Position numbers and translations under genes: made by a program
Notes under the pieces: generated by a model
Database searches by the model: none
What the model saw: only the letters and a program-made list of their open reading frames with translations
What the model was told of the DNA's origin: nothing
Assembly (NCBI GenBank): GCA_029212845.1
Contig: JARGPD010000008.1
Span: forward strand, 1 to 55,695
Origin: Planctomycetota bacterium
Lineage (GTDB): Bacteria; Planctomycetota; UBA1135; GCA-002686595
Direction: 5' to 3'
DNA: 55,695 nt
In this document: positions 26,080 through 35,053 of the stretch, piece after piece
Layout: each line of letters begins with the position of its first letter
Numbering within the stretch: position 1 is the stretch's first letter

Positions 26080-27129
26080 ATGGCGGCAGCTCCAAAGCGG
26101 CGCCGGGCACGCGGCCCAACGCCTGCCTGGTCCGAGCTCGGTGACGAGGCCCTCCTGGACACCCGGCTCCGGGACCTGGGGCTCGATCTCCACGGCTCCG
26201 CGGTCGAGCCCTGCCTCCAGAAGCTTGACCACGACCTGGAGCGCGTGGGGCTGCGCTTCCGGCCCTATGCCTGGCTCTCCACGGACTGGTTCACCCCCGA
26301 CGGCTGCACCGGCTTCGCGATCCCCTTCTACCTGGCCCATCCGCGGCTCAAGCGCCTCGAGCGCAGCCAGATGCTCGAGGTCGAGGGCGGCAGTGCGGAC
26401 GAGTGCCTGCGCATCCTGCGCCATGAGACCGCCCACGCGATCGACAACGCCTACCACCTGCGCCGCCGCCGGCGCTGGCGCGAGCTGTTCGGCTCCCCCA
26501 CCGAGCCCTACGACGCGAGCTACTCCCCGGACCCGACCAGCCGCGCCCACGTGGTCAACCTTGGCTACTGGTACAGCCAGAGCCACCCGCTCGAGGACTG
26601 GGCGGAGACCTTCGCCGTCTGGCTCGGTTCAGGGGGCCGCTGGCGCAAGCGCTACGCAGGCTGGGAGGCCCTGGGCAAGCTCGAGTACGTCGACGAGCTG
26701 ATGTGCGAGGTCCGCGAGCGTCCGCCCGCGCTCCGCACGCGCACCCGCGAGGACTCCCTGCCGCGCTTGGCCATGACCCTGCGCGAGTACTACGAGCGCA
26801 AGCACCGCACCTACTCCCAGGAGGCCAACCCCGCCTTCGACGGGCAGCTCGCCCGGGTCTTCCCGGCGCGCTCTTCCGGCGCCTCGGGGATGCGCGCCGC
26901 GACCTTCCTGCGCAAGAGCCGCAAGGCCCTGGTCCGGCGCGTCTCCCATGCAACCGGGCAGAACCGCTACCTGCTCGACCACGTCGTGCGCGAGATGATC
27001 GAGCGCTCGACGAGCCACGACCTCTGCCTCAACAGCAAGGCCGGCGACGCGCTCGTCGATGCCGCCGTGCTCCTGACCTCCTTCTCGGGCCACTACCTGT
27101 ACGGCGCCCACCCGCGCTACCAACGATGA
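26080..27129 (+). CDS. Putative zinc metallopeptidase (Peptidase_Mx type)
   Basis: The 349-residue product has no signal peptide and a basic N-terminus. It carries ILRHETAHAIDNAYHL (HExxH at 115-119), then RRRRWRELFGSP and HPLEDWAETFAVWL (169-182). In Peptidase_Mx-like proteins the ordered blocks RHExGH, FRxLFG and HPxEDWAET are the hallmark, with the later His/Glu completing the zinc site. The first zinc-ribbon seen in some members is absent. Its last codons overlap the next gene by ATGA, so it is translationally coupled to an ATP-grasp ligase. A cytoplasmic peptidase paired with a ligase suggests a peptide or amide modification step; this is inference. Confidence 0.75.
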   Translation: MAAAPKRRRARGPTPAWSELGDEALLDTRLRDLGLDLHGSAVEPCLQKLDHDLERVGLRFRPYAWLSTDWFTPDGCTGFAIPFYLAHPRLKRLERSQMLEVEGGSADECLRILRHETAHAIDNAYHLRRRRRWRELFGSPTEPYDASYSPDPTSRAHVVNLGYWYSQSHPLEDWAETFAVWLGSGGRWRKRYAGWEALGKLEYVDELMCEVRERPPALRTRTREDSLPRLAMTLREYYERKHRTYSQEANPAFDGQLARVFPARSSGASGMRAATFLRKSRKALVRRVSHATGQNRYLLDHVVREMIERSTSHDLCLNSKAGDALVDAAVLLTSFSGHYLYGAHPRYQR

Positions 27130-28151
27130 AGAAGCTGCGCATCCTCGTCGCCATGCACGCCGAGCTGGTCCCGCCCGAGTCGATCGAGGGGTTGAGCGAG
27201 GAAGAGCTGCACCCGATCAAGCTGGAGTACGACGTGCTCACGACCCTCGAAGGTCTCGGGCACGAGGTGCGCGGCATCGGCGTCACCGATGACCTCGGGC
27301 CCCTTCGCGACGCGCTCGGCGGCTTCCGGCCCCACCTGGTCTTCAACCTGCTCACCCACTTCCACGACGCGGGCATCTACGACTCCGCGGTCGTCAGCTG
27401 GCTCGAGCTCAAGAAGCAGCCCTACACCGGCTGCAACCCGCGCGGGCTGATGCTGGCGAACGACAAGACGATCGCCAAGAAGCTGCTCTCCTACCACCGC
27501 ATCCGCGCGCCGCGCTTCTTCTCCGTGCCGCGCAAGAAGCGCGTCCACTCCCTGCCTCGCGGCCTCGACTTCCCGTTGTTCGTCAAGTCCAGCAGCGAGC
27601 ACGCCTCGACGGGCATCGCCCAGGCCTCGGTCGTGCGCGATCTCGACCAGCTCAAGGAGCGCGTCGACTTCGTGCACCGCAACGTCGGCACCGCCGCCCT
27701 CTGCGAGCAGTACATCGAGGGTCGCGAGCTGACCATCGGGGTGCTCGGCAACCAGCGCCTGGAGACCTCTCCGATCTTCGAGGTCTTCATGGAGAACCTG
27801 CCCGACCGCGCGCCGAACATCTTCACCTCGCGGGTCAAGTGGGACACCGCCTACCAGAAGCAGATCGGCCTGCGGACCGGACCCGCCGAGCTCGATGAGG
27901 CCAAGGCCGCTGAGATCGAACGCCTCGCCAAGCGCATCTATCGCGCCCTCGGGCTGTCGGGCTACGCGCGCATCGACATGCGCATGGACGACGAGGGCCG
28001 CGTCTGGATCCTCGAGGCCAACCCCAACCCCGACCTGTGCTTCGGCGAGGACTTCGCCGAGGGCTTTGAGCGCGTGGGCTACGACTACCCCGGCCTGGTC
28101 CAGAAGATCCTGAACCTGGGCCTGCGCTACGATCCCCCCTGGAAGGGCTGA
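27126..28151 (+). CDS. D-Ala-D-Ala ligase-like ATP-grasp enzyme
   Basis: The 341-residue product is an ATP-grasp ligase. It shows YTGCNPRGLMLANDKTIAKK (start of the ATP-binding region), FPLFVKSSSEHASTGIAQAS (small ATP-grasp motif), CEQYIEGRELTIGVLGN, and YARIDMRMDDEGRVWILEAN followed by PNPDL, with the Mg-binding Asp, Glu and Asn. These are the family motifs of D-alanine-D-alanine ligases. However, the N-terminus (AMHAELVPPESIEGLSEEE) is not that of Ddl, so the ligated substrate is open. ATGA overlap with the upstream metallopeptidase gene shows coupled expression. Confidence 0.85.
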   Translation: MKKLRILVAMHAELVPPESIEGLSEEELHPIKLEYDVLTTLEGLGHEVRGIGVTDDLGPLRDALGGFRPHLVFNLLTHFHDAGIYDSAVVSWLELKKQPYTGCNPRGLMLANDKTIAKKLLSYHRIRAPRFFSVPRKKRVHSLPRGLDFPLFVKSSSEHASTGIAQASVVRDLDQLKERVDFVHRNVGTAALCEQYIEGRELTIGVLGNQRLETSPIFEVFMENLPDRAPNIFTSRVKWDTAYQKQIGLRTGPAELDEAKAAEIERLAKRIYRALGLSGYARIDMRMDDEGRVWILEANPNPDLCFGEDFAEGFERVGYDYPGLVQKILNLGLRYDPPWKG

Positions 28152-28192
28152 TCGCGGTCGCACCGAGCTGGGCAAGGCGGCATCCTGGTGGC

Positions 28193-29119
28193 ATGTCGAT
28201 CCCAAGCCCCGCCGTCTTCGCCTGCCTCTCCCTGTCCCTCGTCGCCTGCGCCAGCCCAGGGCGGGGCCCAGACCTGGTGGAGCCGGAGGCGCGCACCCCA
28301 GAGGTGCTGGTCTTCGACGGGCGGGAGGTCACCCGGCTCGAGCGGGCCGCGCTGCTCGAGCGTGTGCGCGATGCCGACGTGGTCCTGATCGGCGAGCTGC
28401 ACGGCCACCCGGTCGGGCTGCCCTTCGCCGCCGAGCTCTTCGAGCGCGCCATCCGGCACGAGCCCAGCTCCGCCCTGGCGCTCGAGTTCCTCGCCCGGGA
28501 CACCCAGCACCTCGTCGACGCCTACCTCGCCGACCTGATCGACTGGGACTCCATGGTGGCGGGCATGGCCGGCTCCGCAGCCAGCTCGCCCGAACCCCAT
28601 CGACCGATGATCGAGTCCGCCAAGGCGGCCGGCGTGCCGGTGCTCGCGGCCAACAGCCCGCGCATCTACACCCGGGCTGCCAGCAAGCTGGGCTACGGGA
28701 CGCTCAGCGCCTTGAGCTCCAGCCAGCGCCGGCTCTTCGACGTCCCGCCGGTGATGCCCGGTGGAGCCTACGAGCAGGGATTCTACGACCTCATGGGCGG
28801 GCACATGGGCGGCCACGGCGCTCCTGAGGACGGCCCCAGCGATGCCCTGCGCGGCTCGTTCCGAGCCCAAGCCCTGTGGGACGGGACCATGGCCGCGACG
28901 GTCTCCAGGGTCCTCGGCCAAGGCCACGCCCCGGTCTTCCTCGTGGTCGGCCAGTACCACTGCGACCACGACGGCGGCACCCTGCAGGTGCTGCGCAACT
29001 TGAACCCCGAGGCCAAGATCCTGGTCGTCTCGGTCTCCGCGAGCTGGTCCGACGTGCTCCTGGAGGAGGACCGTGGTCGCGCGGACTGCATCGCCTACGT
29101 GGGCCCGTTCGAGCCGTGA
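28193..29119 (+). CDS. ChaN-family haem-binding-like lipoprotein
   Basis: The 308-residue product has a signal ending in a lipobox (LSLVACAS, Cys19). It then carries the ChaN/Tiki-fold motifs: DADVVLIGELHGHPVG (60-75), ALALEFLARDTQHLVDAYL, PVLAANSPRIY, FRAQALWDGTMAATV, and VVGQYHCDHDGGTLQVL. ChaN of Campylobacter binds haem and is linked to iron uptake; some relatives in this fold are proteases. Conserved His and Glu residues are present. No iron-transport genes are nearby. CATCCT at 28181 lies six bases before the ATG. Confidence 0.85.
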   Translation: MSIPSPAVFACLSLSLVACASPGRGPDLVEPEARTPEVLVFDGREVTRLERAALLERVRDADVVLIGELHGHPVGLPFAAELFERAIRHEPSSALALEFLARDTQHLVDAYLADLIDWDSMVAGMAGSAASSPEPHRPMIESAKAAGVPVLAANSPRIYTRAASKLGYGTLSALSSSQRRLFDVPPVMPGGAYEQGFYDLMGGHMGGHGAPEDGPSDALRGSFRAQALWDGTMAATVSRVLGQGHAPVFLVVGQYHCDHDGGTLQVLRNLNPEAKILVVSVSASWSDVLLEEDRGRADCIAYVGPFEP

Positions 29120-29299
29120 TGGGATGACTCCCGGCGGACTCCCGGCGGCCTCGACGCCGCGGTCGGTCGCTCGGGGGAAGGACGTTACGCGAGGGTGACC
29201 CGGCCGGGAGCGCGCTCCCCGCCTGCGCCCGCCTGGGCGGCGGCGGCACGGGACTTGCCCTTACACAGCTCGTTCCTTCGTCCAACGTCCGGAGTCCCC

Positions 29300-31831
29300 A
29301 TGCGCACTGCCCTGCTCACGCTCGCCCTTGGTTCCCTGACCACACTCGCCATCGCCCAAGCCCCGCCAGCCCAACCGGCCGGCGTCTCGATGCCCGAGTC
29401 CCGCATCGAGGTCCGCATCCTCGACGGCGTTGCCACGACCACGGTGCGCCAGACGATCCACAACCACGGCGCGCGCGATGCCGAAGCCGAGTGGCTGCTG
29501 CCGCTCCCCGTCGACGCCGTCACCGACGACTTCACCATGACGGTCGGCGGCGTCCTGCAGGAGGGCAGCGTGCTCGACGCGACCCAAGCCCGCACCGTCT
29601 ACGAGCGCATCGTGCGCCAGCGCAGGGACCCCGGGCTCCTGCGCTACGCGGGTCGCGGCTGCCTGCAGGCGAACATCTTCCCGGTTCCTCCGGGCCAGGA
29701 TGTCGTCGTCGAGGTCACCTACCGCCAGGTGCTGCCGGATGCCGGTGGCCTCTATCGCTGGAGCTTCCCCGGGGCCGACGCCGGCGTCGCCGGCCGCGCC
29801 CCGGAGCTGCTGGTGCTCGACCTCGAGATCGAGTCCACCTCGGCCAACCTGACCAACGTCTTCTCGCCCACGCCGGGGCTGCACCTCGTCCAGGATGCCG
29901 AGGTCCACGCCCGAGCATCCCTGGAGGTCGCGCGCCCACGTCTCGGCGAGCTGGAGGTCCTGTTCGGCCTCGGCGGAAGCGACTTCGGCATGGACCTGAT
30001 GAGCTACGTGGAGGCGGGCGAGGCGGACGGCAGCTTCGCGCTCTTGATCTCTCCGCGACGCGACTGGGACGACGAGCGCATCGCGAAGAAGGAGATCACC
30101 TTCGTCGTCGACATCTCCGGCTCCATGGACGGAGAGAAGATGCGCCAGGCCAAGCAGGCCTTGCTGGGCTTCCTCGGCTCGCTCGGCCCAGCGGATCGCT
30201 TCAACATCGTGCCCTTCTCGACCAGTGCAGACAGCCTGTTCCGTCGGCCCCAGCCTGCGAACGCGGAGAACCTCGCCAAGGCCCGCGAGCGCACCGAGAA
30301 CCTCATCGCCGCCGGCGGCACCAACATGGAGTCGGCCCTCCGGGCTGCCCTGACCAGCGAGCGCGCGGCGGACGAGTTCGTGCCGATCACCGTCTTCCTC
30401 ACCGATGGCCTGCCCACGGTCGGCGAGCGCAACACCAACAAGCTCCTGGGGAAGGTGACCGAGTGGAACCAGCTCGGCGCGCGCATCTTCGTGCTCGGAG
30501 TCGGACACGACGTCAACACCACGCTGCTCGACCGGCTCGCGGGGGAAGGCCACGGGACCCGCGGCTACGTGCGGCCCGGTGAGAGCATCGAGGTGGCGTC
30601 CAGCACCCTCTTCCAGGAGCTCAGTCACCCCGTCATGACCGACCTCGAGCTGGAGCTGGACGGGATCGTGACCTCACGCCAGTCGCCCGAGGCCTTGCCC
30701 GACCTCTTCATCGGCCAGCGCCTGACCGTGGTCGGCCGCTACGAAGGCGCCGGCCCGGTCCAAGTGAGCTTGATCGGCATGGTGGCCGGCCAGCGCCGCA
30801 CCTACATCCTCAAGACCCCCGTGGCCGCGAACACGGACCCGCGCTTCGACTTCGTCCCGAGCCTGTGGGCCGAGCGGCGCGTGGCTGTGCTGCTCGACGC
30901 GATGCGGCTGCAGGGTGGCACCGCGGCTGCCGGCGGCGAGCTGTACGACGAGGTCGTGCGCCTCGGCACGCGCTACGGGATCATCACGCCCTACACCTCG
31001 CACCTGATCCTCGAAGAGGGCATGCAGCTCAGTGGCGGCACCATGCCGACTCCGGGCTCTGGTGGTGGCGGCGGCGGTTCCTTCGCGGGTCCGGCATCGC
31101 CCTCGCCAGCGAGCCCTGGTGCCCCGGCCACCCCCACCACTGGCGGCAGGAGCCATGGCGGCACCTACAAGGGCCCTGGGGACTCCGTCCCTGGTAGCGG
31201 AGCTCCAGCCACCCCCGGGTCGCCGGCCGGCGGCACCTCGACCGGTAGCTCGGACTGGTTCCTCGGGCAGGGACGCAAGTCGGAAGCGGAGCAGCTCACC
31301 CAGCTGGTCGACCGCCTCGTGGACCTCGGGGTCCTGCCCGCCGACGCGCCGCGCAGCGAGCTCGAGGCCTTGGCCAAGCAGGTCGCCGCCGAGCTGCGCG
31401 CCTCGACCGCGTCGCTGGATGGACTGGGCAAGGACCAGAGCGGCAAGCGCGCCGTCGACGACAGCGCCTACCTCGCCGGGCTGATCTCCAGCGCCGAGTC
31501 GGGCGCCCAAGCTGCCAACCGAGGTGAGTCCAAGGCTGCCCAGGAGACCGCCCGCAAGCGCGCCCTCTTGTCGCTCTTCACGCGCCACCACGGTAGCCGC
31601 GTCCTGAACCTGCGCGGCGGCTACTGGACCGACAGCGCCTTCGACGCGGAGACCATGGAGCCGGTCGAGCTCGAGGCCTACTCCATCGCGTACTTCGATC
31701 TGCTCGCTAGCAACCCCGAGCTGGCCGAGGTCCTAGCGATCGGCGACCGGCTCGTCCTGGTGCACGCGGGCAAGGCCCTACGCATCAGCCCACCGGCCGC
31801 CCCGGTCACTCCGGAGCAGGCTCGAAGGTGA
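29300..31831 (+). CDS. VIT and von Willebrand A domain protein, exported
   Basis: The 843-residue product has a Sec signal ([18 protein letters not shown]). A VIT domain follows (about 25-155: [42 protein letters not shown]). A VWA domain then begins [13 protein letters not shown] (DISGS at 271-275), with VFLTDGLPT, so the metal-ion-dependent adhesion site is intact. A Gly/Ser/Pro-rich linker (about 585-655) separates a C-terminal helical region of unknown type ([20 protein letters not shown] onward). Such proteins usually mediate surface or periplasmic protein contacts. GGAG five bases before the ATG is a fair ribosome site. The 3' end overlaps convergent msrB by 26 bases. Confidence 0.88.
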   Translation: MRTALLTLALGSLTTLAIAQAPPAQPAGVSMPESRIEVRILDGVATTTVRQTIHNHGARDAEAEWLLPLPVDAVTDDFTMTVGGVLQEGSVLDATQARTVYERIVRQRRDPGLLRYAGRGCLQANIFPVPPGQDVVVEVTYRQVLPDAGGLYRWSFPGADAGVAGRAPELLVLDLEIESTSANLTNVFSPTPGLHLVQDAEVHARASLEVARPRLGELEVLFGLGGSDFGMDLMSYVEAGEADGSFALLISPRRDWDDERIAKKEITFVVDISGSMDGEKMRQAKQALLGFLGSLGPADRFNIVPFSTSADSLFRRPQPANAENLAKARERTENLIAAGGTNMESALRAALTSERAADEFVPITVFLTDGLPTVGERNTNKLLGKVTEWNQLGARIFVLGVGHDVNTTLLDRLAGEGHGTRGYVRPGESIEVASSTLFQELSHPVMTDLELELDGIVTSRQSPEALPDLFIGQRLTVVGRYEGAGPVQVSLIGMVAGQRRTYILKTPVAANTDPRFDFVPSLWAERRVAVLLDAMRLQGGTAAAGGELYDEVVRLGTRYGIITPYTSHLILEEGMQLSGGTMPTPGSGGGGGGSFAGPASPSPASPGAPATPTTGGRSHGGTYKGPGDSVPGSGAPATPGSPAGGTSTGSSDWFLGQGRKSEAEQLTQLVDRLVDLGVLPADAPRSELEALAKQVAAELRASTASLDGLGKDQSGKRAVDDSAYLAGLISSAESGAQAANRGESKAAQETARKRALLSLFTRHHGSRVLNLRGGYWTDSAFDAETMEPVELEAYSIAYFDLLASNPELAEVLAIGDRLVLVHAGKALRISPPAAPVTPEQARR

Positions 31832-32213
31832 GCACGACCGAGTTGATGCAGTAGCGCTGCCCCGTGGGCTTCGGCCCGTCGGGGAAGACATGCCCGAGGT
31901 GCGCTTCGCAAGCCGCGCAGCGCACCTCGACCCGGCGCATCCCGTGGGCGTTGTCCTCGTGCTCGGTCACGGTCGCGAGCTCGGCGGGAGCGAAGAAGCT
32001 GGGCCAGCCACAGCCGGCGTCGAACTTGGTGTCCGAGCGGAAGAGCTCGGTCTTGCAGCCCACACAGCGGTAGATGCCCGTGTCGGTCGTCGCGTGGAAC
32101 TCACCCGAGAAGGGCGCTTCGGTGCCCGCCTGGCGGGCGACGTGGAACTGCTCGGGCGTGAGCCGCTCGCGCCACTCGGCCTCGGTCAGCTGCTTGGGAT
32201 CCTTGGCGTCCAT
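31806..32213 (-). CDS. msrB: Peptide-methionine (R)-S-oxide reductase MsrB
   Basis: MsrB repairs oxidised methionine by reducing the R-sulfoxide. The 135-residue product has the structural zinc pairs [11 protein letters not shown] and [18 protein letters not shown], the substrate loop DAGCGWPSF, and catalytic [11 protein letters not shown]. It is standard single-domain length with no signal peptide, so it is cytoplasmic. It follows the ferredoxin gene with a 2-base gap. The shared operon suggests an oxidative-stress link or ferredoxin-fed reduction; this is inference. Confidence 0.96.
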   Translation of the reverse strand: MDAKDPKQLTEAEWRERLTPEQFHVARQAGTEAPFSGEFHATTDTGIYRCVGCKTELFRSDTKFDAGCGWPSFFAPAELATVTEHEDNAHGMRRVEVRCAACEAHLGHVFPDGPKPTGQRYCINSVVLTFEPAPE

Positions 32214-32215
32214 GC

Positions 32216-32500
32216 TCAGGCGTCGATGGCGCGCAGGGTGATGTCGCCGTTGACGGTCAGCTGGCAGGCTAGGCGCGCGCCCTCCACATCCGTCGTGCGC
32301 GAGACGGTGCCTTCCTCGTCGTCGTCGATCGCGTTCACGTTCTCCGCGCCGGCCTCGATGGAGCAGATGCAGGTGCCGCAGGCGCCGACGGTGCAGGAGA
32401 AGGGGATCGGGGCGTCGCTGGCCTCGCAGGCGTCGTGCAGGGAGGCGCCGACCTCGACTTCGATGGTCTCGTCGGTATCGGCGAAGGTGATCTTGGGCAT
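32216..32500 (-). CDS. 2Fe-2S plant/adrenodoxin-type ferredoxin
   Basis: The 94-residue product has the 2Fe-2S ligand set [10 protein letters not shown] (Cys36, Cys41, Cys44) and a fourth ligand LACQL (Cys79), with the N-terminal beta strands [21 protein letters not shown] typical of this fold. It is a small cytoplasmic electron carrier. It is the first gene of a two-gene operon with msrB. A TAGATT box at 32544-32549 on the minus strand could be its -10, giving a leader of about 35 bases. Confidence 0.92.
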   Translation of the reverse strand: MPKITFADTDETIEVEVGASLHDACEASDAPIPFSCTVGACGTCICSIEAGAENVNAIDDDEEGTVSRTTDVEGARLACQLTVNGDITLRAIDA

Positions 32501-32676
32501 CGCTAGGTTGGGTCTCTTGGGTACAGGGAAACGGGCGGGCCAGAATCTAGCAGCGATGCGGCCCCATGCGAGCCCTAGATGCGAGCCTTGTTCCCCCAAG
32601 CGGCCACGCAACCGGCGACCTGGGGCTCCTCTTTGGGAGCCCGGAGGACCGACCGTCCCCCAGGGTCGCGCGGGCT

Positions 32677-32723
32677 CCCACGGGCCGAGCCCACTGGCCG
32701 AGCCCACGGGCCGAGCCCACGGG
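32677..32723. repeat. 13-bp tandem repeat, about 3.6 copies
   Basis: Units CCCACGGGCCGAG start at 32677, 32690 (one change) and 32703, with a partial unit from 32716. The repeat lies just past the stop codon of the leftward decarboxylase. It shares CGAGCCCAC with the 37-bp repeat at 91-219. Confidence 0.8.
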
Positions 32724-32734
32724 AAGCGTCCGCG

Positions 32735-34120
32735 TCAGGCGATGGCTCGGCGGCGCATCACGTAGCGCACGTCCTCGAAGAAGCAGCGCACCTGCTCCTT
32801 CTGCGTACCCGGATCCACGAGGGCCAGGCGCACGACGGAGCTGCCTTCGACCTTCGCGTGGCCGACCATGGCGAGCCCGGCGTCCTGCAGGGCGTCGCAG
32901 AGGGACTCGGCAGAGACCCCGTCCACGGTGAAGCAGACGGTCAGGGACTCGGGCTCCTTGACCAGCGTCATGCCCGGACTCTCGCGCACGCACTCCGCCG
33001 CCAGGAGGGCGAGGTCGCGCAGCCGCTCGGTCCGTGCCCGGTAGCCCACCGTGCCGTGGTGCAGCCAGTTGGTCCAGAGCTTCAGGGCGTCGTTGCGACG
33101 ACCGCACTGGATCGAGCGCGTGCCCGGATTCCACTGGTCGTCGTCGGACTGGAACAGGTAGCCCGCGGCCTCGTCGAGGCTGGCCTTCAAGAGCCCTCGC
33201 TCGCGCACCAAGAGGACCGAGCAGCTCAGCGGGACGCCCATCAGCTTGTGGGCATCCCAAGTGATCGAGTCGACCCGCTCGCTGCCTTCGAAGTGCTCCG
33301 CAAAGCGCTCGTCGAAGATCATCGTGCCGCCGAAGGCTCCGTCCAGGTGCAGCCAGACCTTCCTACGCTCGCACACATCGGCCAACCCGGTGATCGGATC
33401 GAAGGCACCCAGCACGGTCGTCCCCGCGGTGGCGTTGACCATCAAGGGCACGTGACCCGCGGCCACGTCCTTGTCGATCGCGCTAGCGAGGGCCGAGACC
33501 AGCATGCGGCCACGGCCGTCGACCGGGATGCGCACGACGTTGGAGCGACCCACGCCGAGCATCGCGGCCGCCTTGGGCACCGAGTAGTGCGAGTCGGCCG
33601 AGGTGTAGACCCGTAGCTTGCGTCCATCCATGCCCTGCTCGCGGAAGTCAGGACAGACGCTGTCCCGAGCCAGGAGCATGGCGCACAGGTTCGAGAGGGA
33701 GCCACCAGGCGTGAAGGTGCCCTCGTGCCGGCGGTAGCCCATCAGCTTGCCCATGCGCTCGATCAGCTCGTTCTCGAGCAGGACCTGGGGTCCAGCCACC
33801 TTGAAGGTGTACATCGAGTTGTTCATGGCCGTCGCGAGCACATCACCGAGCAAGGCATAGGGCTCCCGACCACCGAACAGCTGGTTGTAGAAGCGACCCG
33901 GCGCCGTGGAGGGCGTGGCTTCGATGACCGAGCGCAGACGCGCGGCGACCTCATCGAAGGAGAGCCCTTGCTCGGGAAGGCCGAGGGGCAGCTTGTCGAG
34001 CAGCTCCTCCGGGGGTACGGCGGGCACGATGGGCTCGAGCTGCTCTTGCGACTGACGCTCACCGAGGAGGGTCATGAAGAGCTCCATGACCCGGGCGAGG
34101 GGGGTGTTTTTGGTGTCCAT
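32735..34120 (-). CDS. Group II PLP-dependent amino-acid decarboxylase (GAD/CSAD-like)
   Basis: The 461-residue product belongs to the pyridoxal-phosphate group II decarboxylases. Visible are GRFYNQLFGGREPYALLGD, the substrate/PLP-binding FTPGGSLSNLCAML, YTSADSHYSVPKAA, VNATAGTTVLGAFD, VWLHLDGAFGG, and ITWDAHKLMGVPLSCSVLL with the Schiff-base Lys292. The pattern is nearest to animal glutamate and cysteine-sulfinate decarboxylases. The preferred acid (glutamate, aspartate or cysteine sulfinate) cannot be told by eye. Start ATG at 34120. A TAGGAT box at 34149-34154 (minus) gives a leader of about 22 bases. Confidence 0.9.
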   Translation of the reverse strand: MDTKNTPLARVMELFMTLLGERQSQEQLEPIVPAVPPEELLDKLPLGLPEQGLSFDEVAARLRSVIEATPSTAPGRFYNQLFGGREPYALLGDVLATAMNNSMYTFKVAGPQVLLENELIERMGKLMGYRRHEGTFTPGGSLSNLCAMLLARDSVCPDFREQGMDGRKLRVYTSADSHYSVPKAAAMLGVGRSNVVRIPVDGRGRMLVSALASAIDKDVAAGHVPLMVNATAGTTVLGAFDPITGLADVCERRKVWLHLDGAFGGTMIFDERFAEHFEGSERVDSITWDAHKLMGVPLSCSVLLVRERGLLKASLDEAAGYLFQSDDDQWNPGTRSIQCGRRNDALKLWTNWLHHGTVGYRARTERLRDLALLAAECVRESPGMTLVKEPESLTVCFTVDGVSAESLCDALQDAGLAMVGHAKVEGSSVVRLALVDPGTQKEQVRCFFEDVRYVMRRRAIA

Positions 34121-34467
34121 ATGGGCGCGAGCCGGACGCGAGGGCAGCATCCTAACACAAACGCCCACGGCTTTCACGGGGAGGCGATCGTGTGCTTGCC
34201 GTGGCCGACGGGCTAGATGCCTTGAATCGGCGCCCAACGTGCACGAGGTCCACTGCAACAAAAATAGGAACGGCGTCCGATTGGAGCTCCCTCGCACCCG
34301 CTCCCGCGGGGCCGCGCCGAGCCTGCAGCCACGCGGGGACGTTGCCTGTGGCCGGGGAAGGACACCGCTGGGCGGATGACCCTTGGCGGCGGCCGAGAAG
34401 GCGCTGGGGAGCCTGGCATGGTCCTCGCTAGGGAGCCCCATCCCCCTCTCACCACCTGGAGGTCACC
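34121..34467. other. Divergent intergenic region, 347 bases
   Basis: No gene is seen. It contains the minus-strand TAGGAT box of the decarboxylase near 34149 and an unusually A-rich patch, CAACAAAAATAGGAAC, near 34256-34271. The 34268-34420 stretch has nothing recognisable. Confidence 0.5.
34458..34463 (+). promoter_or_regulatory. Strong Shine-Dalgarno GGAGGT
   Basis: GGAGGT lies four bases before the ATG at 34468. It is the best ribosome binding site in the window and contrasts with the leaderless-looking starts of most neighbours. It suggests high expression of the small exported protein. Confidence 0.7.
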
Positions 34468-34944
34468 ATGATCACGAAGCTCCTCACCGCCCCCGCCCTT
34501 GCCGCCCTGCTGTTCGTTGCCATGCCCGCCGGCGCCCGCGCCGAAGTCCGTGGCATCTCGCCCTTCAAGCCGAAGGTCGTCCAGCCCAAGCCGACCCTGG
34601 GCGGCTGCAGCATCCACACCCACTGCATCCAGAAGACCGTGTTCGTCCCCGGGCACTACCAGGCGGTCGAGAAGCAGGTCTGGATCGCCCCCAAGCAGGT
34701 CAAGGTCTGGGTCGAGCCGATCTTCGAGACCCGCTACGACTACTGCGGACAGCCCTACACGGTCCTGATCCAAGCTGGCCACTGGGCCAAGCACCATCAA
34801 CCTGGCCACTTCGAGACCGTCCTGGAGCAGGTCTTCCAGCCCGGCCACTACGAGATCCAGTGCGCGCGGGTCCCGGCTCCGAAGAAGGGCTTCGGCGGCT
34901 ACGGCGGCGGCCACGGGAAGCAGCAGGTCAAGCCCTTTGGCTGA
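34468..34944 (+). CDS. Small exported protein with GHY/GHW/GHF repeats
   Basis: The 158-residue product has a Sec signal peptide (LLTAPALAALLFVAMPAGARA). The mature part contains short repeats of the pattern F/W, two to four residues, PGHY or AGHW, then E or Q and a VWV-like strand: VFVPGHYQAVEKQVWIAP, VLIQAGHWAKHHQPGHFE and QVFQPGHYEIQ. Cys residues occur at GGCSIHTHC, YDYCGQ and IQC. It has many His, so metal binding is possible. It ends in a Gly-rich, Lys-rich tail. Similar PGHY-repeat proteins occur in planctomycetes, but I know of no proven function. A strong Shine-Dalgarno precedes it. Confidence 0.75.
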   Translation: MITKLLTAPALAALLFVAMPAGARAEVRGISPFKPKVVQPKPTLGGCSIHTHCIQKTVFVPGHYQAVEKQVWIAPKQVKVWVEPIFETRYDYCGQPYTVLIQAGHWAKHHQPGHFETVLEQVFQPGHYEIQCARVPAPKKGFGGYGGGHGKQQVKPFG

Positions 34945-35040
34945 GAGGCCCAGGACGAACGAGACCGGAGGTCGGCCTCTCCCAGCCAGGAGAGGTCGAC
35001 CTCCCTGACCTTTGGGGCTAGGGATGGAGCGCCTGGGGAT

Positions 35041-35046
35041 TAGGAT
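35041..35046 (+). promoter_or_regulatory. TAGGAT -10 box, 7 bases before ATG
   Basis: TAGGAT, CCCCGGC and ATG at 35054, which supports this ATG over the upstream in-frame starts at 35012 and 35024. Confidence 0.5.
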
Positions 35047-35053
35047 CCCCGGC

